This document shows positions 56,311 to 64,000 of a DNA stretch of 64,000 nucleotides, one piece after another. A program made the position numbers and the translations under genes. Every line of letters begins with the position of its first letter. Positions within the stretch are counted from its first letter, which is position 1. The notes under the pieces are model-generated. The model saw only the letters and a program-made list of their open reading frames with translations, ran no database searches and was not told where the DNA came from. The stretch is from Ecdyonurus torrentis (Eukaryota; Arthropoda; Insecta; Ephemeroptera; Heptageniidae): assembly GCA_949318235.1 (NCBI GenBank), contig OX439128.1:49848491-49912490 (forward strand). The letters are read 5' to 3'.

Positions 56311-57654
56311 ATGTTAGTGCGGTCATATTTACTAAAAAATGAATTTCTATCAACATACATTATGGGAATAACATGTGTTTAGATAAAGTTTTGTGTCAAC
56401 TGAAATCTCCATCTGATTGCATTAAATGTCCATAAGCCAATAGAAATTCATTTTTAAGTAAAAATTACTGTACATACTGTACTTGAAATTTCAAAAATCT
56501 TAACTTTTAAAACAGGTATAAATGATATGGAGTAATTTCAACACTAAAATTAAATACTGAAAGCTTATATTTTATGTCTATAGAACAATGGTAGATGTTC
56601 AAAATAATATAATAAACTGAAATATAGAAAATTCTACACGATATATTATTATTACTTTATTTATTTTGACAATGATTGGGTATTATATGATCCTATATAT
56701 CATTCATTTTATATTTAAATGTTATCTGTTACATTTTGTAACAAATTTCAGTAAGTTTTTAATACAAAGCTTGCAAAAAAAAAAAAAAAAAAAAAAGTTT
56801 ATATTTCATTTGAATTTTATTAACAGAAGGTAGTAGATTTTTTTTTATTCAATTGTTATTCAGTCACGTTTTCAAATAATTTGTAATAATTCCATACAAA
56901 TAATAATAAAAAGGCTAACTTATCTAATTTCACATTGTTCAAAATTCAAAAATATTTTTTGGCTTATAATATATTTATAATATATAATATTACCCTGTTA
57001 AATACTATATAGAAATTATTACAATAAATTCATTGTAAAAAAAAAATGTTCTGTACATTTGTGTAAAAACGTTTCAGATTTTATTTTTTTACTAATAAAA
57101 AAAGTATTTAGAAGTGATGCTAAAATTCAAATTAGTTATACTTTTATGTAACATGAAAGTTGAAAATTTTAATTATTTCATATGTTCACGTTTATTAACA
57201 AAATTTATGAGAAACATTTAAACTTTCCTTCAAGTTTTACGATCTTCTAGCTGCTCAATTTTGATTTTAAACCATGTCTTAAGTTATAATCTATGAATTT
57301 CATATTATCAACATTTCTATATTATATAGTATTTGAGAAACAAATTTTATTGTATTCTCTGGTTCGTTATTTTACTGTCAGAATACCGTACGAATGCAAG
57401 GTTTATACAGTATATACCTTAGTTAGAATGATAAACAGGACAACTAGTACCGTGTTTTTGGGGAACAATTTCAAATTTTGTTGTATATTTTAGAAAGCTT
57501 TTATCATTAATAAATAAGTAATATTTTTATATGATACGATTTCAGCTATACATATTTATTCACAACGACATAATGTCAGCAAGATTGAAGAATAGACTGC
57601 ATTATAAAATAATAGTAATAACAGCATTATCATTTATGTATTATATACATACAT

Positions 57655-57830
57655 ACATATCATGACGCTATAGTCCCTTTCGGGGTAAGCCAACAACATA
57701 GATGGTTTTTAACCTGACCCAGTGATAGACCTCCACAACTTTCTATCCTGACATATTTCTCTTGCTTCCTTCAGATTCATATCTTGTTTCATACACTTTC
57801 TTTTGCATCTCATACTGTATTATAAATTAG
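57655..57830. repeat. retroelement-like fragment
   Basis: GACGCTATAGTCCCTTTCGG, GGTAAGCCAACAACATAGA, CCAGTGATAGACCTCCAC, preceded by a CATA microsatellite. Likely a LINE 3' region on the minus strand; family not determined. Confidence 0.35.
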
Positions 57831-58622
57831 CAATATTATATACGACGTAACATACTTCATTTCTTTTATCTTATATGCAGAATTTATTAAACGTGCATAC
57901 GATTGTGATGGAATATTTTAGCTTTTACCATTTAAATTCAGTACGTTTTTTTTTCTTTTTTTCTTATTTTTTTTCCTGTTTTTTTTTTTTTTCTTCTTTT
58001 TTTTTCTTTATAAGAATAACAGTGCAAATTTAATGCGAATTTTTGTATGGTAAAATATATTATCAAAATCTTGTATACACTGCAATTTTTTAACTTCTGA
58101 CCTTTAGAATAATAAAAAAATAAAATAAAAGTTGTAAATTAAGCTTTGTTTTATCAGTAACTATGAATTTCTTGACAAATTTTTAAAAAATGTTAAAAAC
58201 AAAAATATATAAATTAATTTCTGCAAGATCATCGTCTCATAAATCATGAATACATTTTGCTAAATGTGAAAAATGATTTTTTTTTTTTTTTTTTTTTTTT
58301 TTACTCTCTTTTTTTTATTGATAAAGTAGGATAAAAAGATGTATAAAAAAAAGTCTTTCATTTTAAAATATTAAAAAAGAGAGAAAAAAAAGTGAACTAA
58401 AAGAACTGAAGTTAAAAAGTTTTAATCCCAGACACGCTAATCTTACTAAATTATCAGAGACCCTTTTTTTTATTCTTCTTTCTTTTACCTTCCAGTTTAA
58501 TCATAAATTTACAATGTTATTTAGAGAGAAAATAAATTTTGTTGAATTTTTTAATACTTTTTTTTAATGTTCAATTCCAAGTTTCATAGTTAATCAATAA
58601 TATTCTAGAAAAATAACCTTAG

Positions 58623-58653
<31 letters not shown>

Positions 58654-59458
58654 CTCCAACTCCAACATATTATATAAAGTAGTGTTAAAGTTAATTAGTT
58701 AAAATTTGCTAAACTAGGTCTTGACATTTTTTTTTAATTCAACCAACAAAAGAGAAACAATTTTACTGATCCTGAACTTGGCCTCTATCAAAAATGTCAA
58801 AAATATATTTTATTTTTTGTACAAGAATCATTAAAAGCGTTAAGATAAGTAGACGGCTTAGGTATAACAAATAGAATATCGTTATTCTTTTTTTTTTTTT
58901 TTTTCTTTTTTTTCTTTTTTTTTTTTTTTTTGATATTTTTTTGTTCTGAAAATCATATTTTATTGCCTATTTGATGAATGTAATTCTGACCCGCAATACA
59001 CGTCTCCAGCTCACCAGAACGTTTGTGTGGGAATTCTCTTTGGATTATCATAGTCATCGACTTACATTAAAAGTTGTAGATTATCAGCTCTTAGAAACTA
59101 AACGGTTATGAAATATAAAATTAACAAATAAAAGAAATATTAAATTTTCACTTTAAAAGTTTAATTACATATCAAAAACATGCAAAGGTGATCAAATGTT
59201 TAAGTTATTTCATTTTCAAGATTAAATGTAAATGTGAGAATCTAATTTTCAACGTCAACTCTTATTTCAAATAAGAATCATGTTTCAAGTTTTAAAAACA
59301 AAAAGTAAACAAAAAGGTGAAGCAAAAAGTGTTTTCTTAAATAAAGTAAATACTATAAGAAGATTAAAGTATTTGTTACTAAAGATAAATTACGTAGTAA
59401 TTATTGCTGTAAAAATAAAATTCCTCATGTGAAGTATGGGCAGATCTAGGTCACTAAC

Positions 59459-59775
59459 CTATAGGGTGTATCCGCATGACGTCATACTGGATACGCTTCA
59501 ACGCCATACTGGATCAATGAACAAAACTTACTTCAACATAAGACAAACTTTGTTTTTGGCTATTTTCTTTGGTAAGTTATTCATCTTTTTGTTATTATTT
59601 TTCACACATACTTGAGGTACTAATTCTCAAGCTATTATAGCAGCATTATTGTTCTCAAAAACATCCTTTGTTAGTATTTTTAAACTGGCAAACTGAGTCA
59701 TTTTCCTCTACTGGCCCATGTTATTGAGTGATCCAACATGGCGTCGACTTTAACATGAATGCATACACACTATAT
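59459..59775. mobile_element. repeat F, complete copy (inverted)
   Basis: Begins CTATAGGGTGTATCCGCATG then ACGTCATACTGG; ends CATGGCGTCGACTTTAACAT ... CATACACACTATAT. It is the reverse orientation of 53690-54000. Confidence 0.75.
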
Positions 59776-60477
59776 ACTCCTTTAAGAGATATTATATGAA
59801 AAATTTAGTGACAAAATTGATTTTTTAAATGTTTTATTCTTGATAAAAAGACCATAAATTTTTGCTTGTATAAAAGAATTAAAAAGTGAAAATATTTACA
59901 CATATACAATTTATATGTTTAGTGGAAGATCAATTAGTGCAAATTACAAATTTATAATAAAACTTAATTTTAAATAATTTTCAAGCAAGCAAGCAGGCAA
60001 GCAAAATAATAATTATTATATAAAAAAAAGTTACCAAAATTTCATTATCATTGTTTTAACAAATATAATTATAACAAGAAAAAAAATAATAAACCGTATA
60101 TTGGTAAAACAAATTCAAATTATTTAAAATTAAAAAGAGTTATTACAGTATAATTAAAAAATTAATTACGTATATGAATTATTTAATTTAATATATTTTT
60201 AAAAAAAAAGTAATAAATTTTCTTGTTATATAAAATAAAATTAAAATATAATATCAAGTATAAAATTGTTGTAAAAAACTCCTCTCTTACTTTATTTAGA
60301 AAATAAATCATATCGCTAATGGTTTGTATTATTATATACACGTATAATATAATTCTTTCTTTACGTTATTTAATATCCGTATTATTTATCTTTACGAAGG
60401 CACTCGACGTTGTGCTTGTGCTTATATTAACGTTAGCTAGCTCCAAGGCAGTCTGCGAAGGAAATAAATACATTGTC

Positions 60478-60512
<35 letters not shown>

Positions 60513-60716
60513 AAGCAAACGTTAAGAAGTGAAAAAAAGAAGAAGAAAAATAAATGGAAAATAACAGCGCAAGAGAGAGAAAGAGAGAACATACCTTTAA
60601 ATTGCTTTTAACTCTCTTCTCTTTCCCCAAAAAATATTGAGAGAAATATATAACGGAAAAAAAAGCTCTGCTAACATAGGAAAAAACATTTTAAACCTTA
60701 ATCCTGAACAAGCAGA

Positions 60717-60718
<2 letters not shown>

Positions 60719-60789
<71 letters not shown>
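60719..60789. repeat. (TC)n microsatellite
   Basis: About 70 bases of TC dinucleotide. Confidence 0.97.
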
Positions 60790-60794
<5 letters not shown>

Positions 60795-61159
60795 ACAGTA
60801 CAGTAGCTTTTCGCGGTCATGGCCATTTTGTACGTTTCAATATGTAGTAAGCTTTCATATTATATAACATACATACATATAATGTAGTCATATATCACAG
60901 CATACTGAGCACACGCTCATGTAAAAAAATCTGTATAACATGCAGCAGTATTATACAGATTTAAATACATTTTTATTTTCAACTTTAATACAAATATGTA
61001 CTGTACGAGTACAATTTTTTTGGGAGGGTTTAACCCTATAGTATAATAAAGGTTTTAATACCTTATCAGCTATTTACAGATTCAGAAATGGTTTATTTTC
61101 TAAAGAGGAGGGAGGGGGGCGTTACAAAAAAAAATCATAATGATATTTTGACACAAAAC

Positions 61160-61250
61160 GAGCAGCCTTTATAGAAGAGACCCTTGATTAGTAGGCAACC
61201 GGTAGGGGATTAAAGTAACTTAAGTTGCATAACTGCTAGGATATAGTGGT
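61160..61250. repeat. repeat S, copy 2
   Basis: GAGACCCTTGATTAGTAGGC, AACCGGTAGGGGATTAAAGT, GTTGCATAACTGCTAGGATA; counterpart of 56200-56310. Confidence 0.65.
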
Positions 61251-61726
61251 AAAAAGGTCGCAAAAATATTTATTACATTTTTATATACTCTCTCTTTCTT
61301 TCTAGTTTCTTTATTTACAATTATTTATACATATAACAAAATTCTGCTAAAATATATTTGTAGCTCCTATTATTTTTAAAAAGTATACCAATGTACTTGA
61401 AAGTTTTATATAGAAAAACTTTTATGTTGTTCAAAAAAGACACAATATTTTTAGAATTTTTATACTTTATATACAACTTCAGTAAAAAAAATAAAAGTAT
61501 TTTAATAAACTATAAAATTGTCAATGAAATAATATGAAAACTATTTATAAAAAAATAAAAATGATATGTTATTTATTAAAAATATATTATATATAAAAAT
61601 ACAAAACTTTAACAAAATTATTAATGTAGAAGTGATGGGAGAGATTATAATAGAAAGAGTAAAAATATTTTTTGGTAACAATGTGTTGAAATTTCTGTTG
61701 TTTTCCCAGCGATTTTGTCTGCTGAC

Positions 61727-61729
<3 letters not shown>

Positions 61730-61763
<34 letters not shown>
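61730..61763. repeat. (GA)n microsatellite
   Basis: GA dinucleotide run directly following TGACGTCA. Confidence 0.95.
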
Positions 61764-61764
<1 letters not shown>

Positions 61765-62190
61765 AAACGGCGCGGTCGAAATGCTCCAAGGTATAAAGTA
61801 AAGCAAGGTACAATACTATACACTAAATATAATTGCGGTTATTAAAAACAAACTTTTATCTAATTTCAACGTTTAATGTTTTTTTCATATCAAACTGTAT
61901 TTTTTTTTGTACATATCATTGCAAAACTTTAGTAATTTTGTTGAAAATATTAATAATGCTTTATATTTTTTTATAGTTTTTTTAATAGTATTAAAATAAA
62001 TTGTAAATTATAATTATTATTTCTCTGTAATATACAGGGATTAAATTTAAAGAGCTTGTATGCTGCTGTATCCTCTAAAACTTATGTTTTAGAATATTTA
62101 TACAGATTAGAAATAATAATTATGATATTATTATTCTTGGCGTTTTGTTTTGAATCTATAAGGAAATCTAATATATAAGCTAGGGGTGTC

Positions 62191-62512
62191 AAACACGCGG
62201 CCCCGAGGTCATTTTGTGCGGCCCGCGGAACCTCTGATTAAAGAAAAATGACATAAATAAAAAAATAATAATTAAAAAAAAAATGTATAATTACAGATTT
62301 AGTCCCACCTTTTTATGATTTTAAATTTGAAAATTTTATATTTTCTATTAAACGTATATTACTTGTGTAAAAATCAATAGCCACGCCCCCTTTTTGAAAA
62401 AAAAAATCTCCTCCGGCGGGGCCCTATCTGCCCCTCACTGAAAGTCTGCGGCCCGCAAATGATTTCTAAGGTCCGATGTGGCCCGGCATACAAAATAAGT
62501 TTGACACCCCTG
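62191..62512. mobile_element. hAT-like non-autonomous element
   Basis: Inverted ends AGGGGTGTCAAACACGCGGC-CCCG and GTCCGATGTGGCCCGG ... GTTTGACACCCCTG. The end CAGGGGTGTCAAAC with GGCCCGC inside is characteristic of hAT-superfamily elements across animals (family knowledge). No transposase frame. A clean 8-bp duplication is not evident; instead TATAAGGAAATCTA occurs at 62157 and again at 62518. Confidence 0.75.
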
Positions 62513-62696
62513 CGGCGTATAAGGAAATCTACTTCGTCAGAGTTTTCCTCTTTTTACCCTCGCGGGGCTCGAGGGCTAGATATGTCAAATAAACGCCTAA
62601 TTTCTATTGAATTATTTTAGAGAAGAACATAAGTATCGCTTTAAAGTGATTTGAAAGGAAACTTTTAATATAGCCCTATTACGCCAAATTAAATAT

Positions 62697-62895
62697 CAGG
62701 TAACTTCTGGTTACCTGTTAAACTCAGGTATGGCATTATACCCTTATTCCTTTAACTGAACCACTGGGTAACTTTCAGTTTGCAGTTATAAGATCCTAAG
62801 TCTCTCCTCTTTGCTATGCAACTTCAGTGATTCAGTTATTCTTCGAATATATACCTTTTACTGCCTTATCTGAGTTTAAACAGGTAACCTGAAGT
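62697..62895. repeat. inverted repeat N
   Basis: ACTTCTGGTTACCTGTTAAA-CTCAGG at the left pairs with CTGAGTTTAAACAGGTAACC-TGAAG at the right, with about a 140-base interior. Probably a decayed foldback element. Confidence 0.7.
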
Positions 62896-64000
62896 GTTTT
62901 ATTTAGCTTTACACTTCATAAAAAAAAAGGTTAAAAAAAAGGAGCAAATTACCGGAATAAAAATAGAGAGAATCAAAGTTATAGTAAGGAAATAACTTTG
63001 AGCTTTCTATAGTGTCTACAAAAGTATAAAGGTATACCATCTACCCTTTACACAGTGGTACATTCCTATTGCAAATGGAATGGAAATTTATTGCTTAGTG
63101 TGTTTTCTCAAAACGATAGCAATCTTTTTTCGTTTTGTAAGATTTTCTATACATACGTGTTTGATAGTTCGCCAAGGCCGTAAAGAATTTTTTGTGTGAT
63201 TTTAAAATAATTATTTTGTCACGACTGTCTCTAAGTATAAAGGTATAATATTGAAATAATAATTGAATTTATTTTATATTTGAAAAAAAAAAAATCTGTA
63301 TTTAGTTTATGTGCTGTACGTAAATGTTTGAAAAATTTAGGTATGAGAAATTCAATACAATGTATAAAAAGATCTGTTTACAAGTAGCAATAAAAAATAA
63401 ATAAATAAAATTATGGCTAAATTATATTACACAACCATTTCTATTGCTTCATACGTATGTCAAAAATATTCAAAATTCTTTATTCATTTCTTCCATTCTA
63501 CATTTACAACACAATTAAAATACATTAGGTTAGGTTATTGCCTCTAAATTAGACAATGTAGGAATGATTACCAATAAAATATCTACAAACCCATACATAT
63601 GTGTACAAAGACAGTCAATAATCACATTACAATAATTGATATTATTACATAATTTGTATTGAAAGGGAGTCATCATTCATAAATTCATCAATTGAGTAAT
63701 ATTGCTTATTGAAATTAAATTAGTATATTTTCTCATAATCAAATTATTATAAATATTTAGACAACTACAAAAATAAAACTTTATTATTTAACCACAATAC
63801 TAAAAAGTAAAACAAATTAAATGTATATTATACATTTTATTTGTTTTACTTTTTAATATTTTGGTTAAAACTATAAAACTATAGAGTTTTTAGCAATAAG
63901 GAAATTAGATATTTAAAAAAATATATATATTAAATTAATTTCCTATTCTATTATTAAAAGTTCAATATTTTATACTTTTCATGTTATAATAATATTGAGA

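Overview
The window is AT-rich, intron-dominated animal DNA (about 28% G+C by eye). It is full of di- and mononucleotide microsatellites and short foldback transposons. No bacterial, phage, CRISPR or operon-like structure is visible. The only gene I can support is on the + strand: nine consecutive exons (11671-39752) of a gamma-syntrophin orthologue (vertebrate SNTG1/SNTG2 type), a dystrophin-complex adaptor. All eight introns are GT-AG, and the codon phases join exactly into 529 residues: split PH1, PDZ, second half of PH1, PH2 and the syntrophin-unique C-terminus. The first few N-terminal residues are probably on an exon upstream of, or not recognisable in, this window. The animal is a metazoan; a degenerate GC-rich repeat core at 46.5 kb resembles one I associate with arthropod genomes, so an arthropod is my best guess, but this is not proved.

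Layout: 1-11.67 kb is repeats and microsatellites. From 11.67 to 39.97 kb lies the syntrophin gene, with a 13.2-kb first intron and a 6.3-kb second intron, then seven exons clustered in 31.6-39.8 kb. From 39.97 to 64 kb is the 3' UTR followed by about 24 kb with no recognisable gene.

The most notable coding observation is at the 3' end. The frame stops at a TAG (39750-39752), but the same frame then stays open for 70 more codons to a TAA (39963-39965). That stretch is about 67% G+C, falls back to AT-rich right at the TAA, and ends in a Ser/Thr/Ala-rich then basic tail reminiscent of vertebrate gamma-syntrophin C-termini. Readthrough, alternative splicing, recent nonsense mutation and assembly error are all possible.

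The most notable non-coding observation is that at least 22 exact copies of the palindrome TGACGTCA (CRE/ATF-type core) occur, against well under one expected, mostly inside several apparently different TTAA-flanked or foldback repeat families. Two of these families share the same outer ends (AGGC/AGCC-ATAG-type next to TTAA), suggesting one mobilising machinery.
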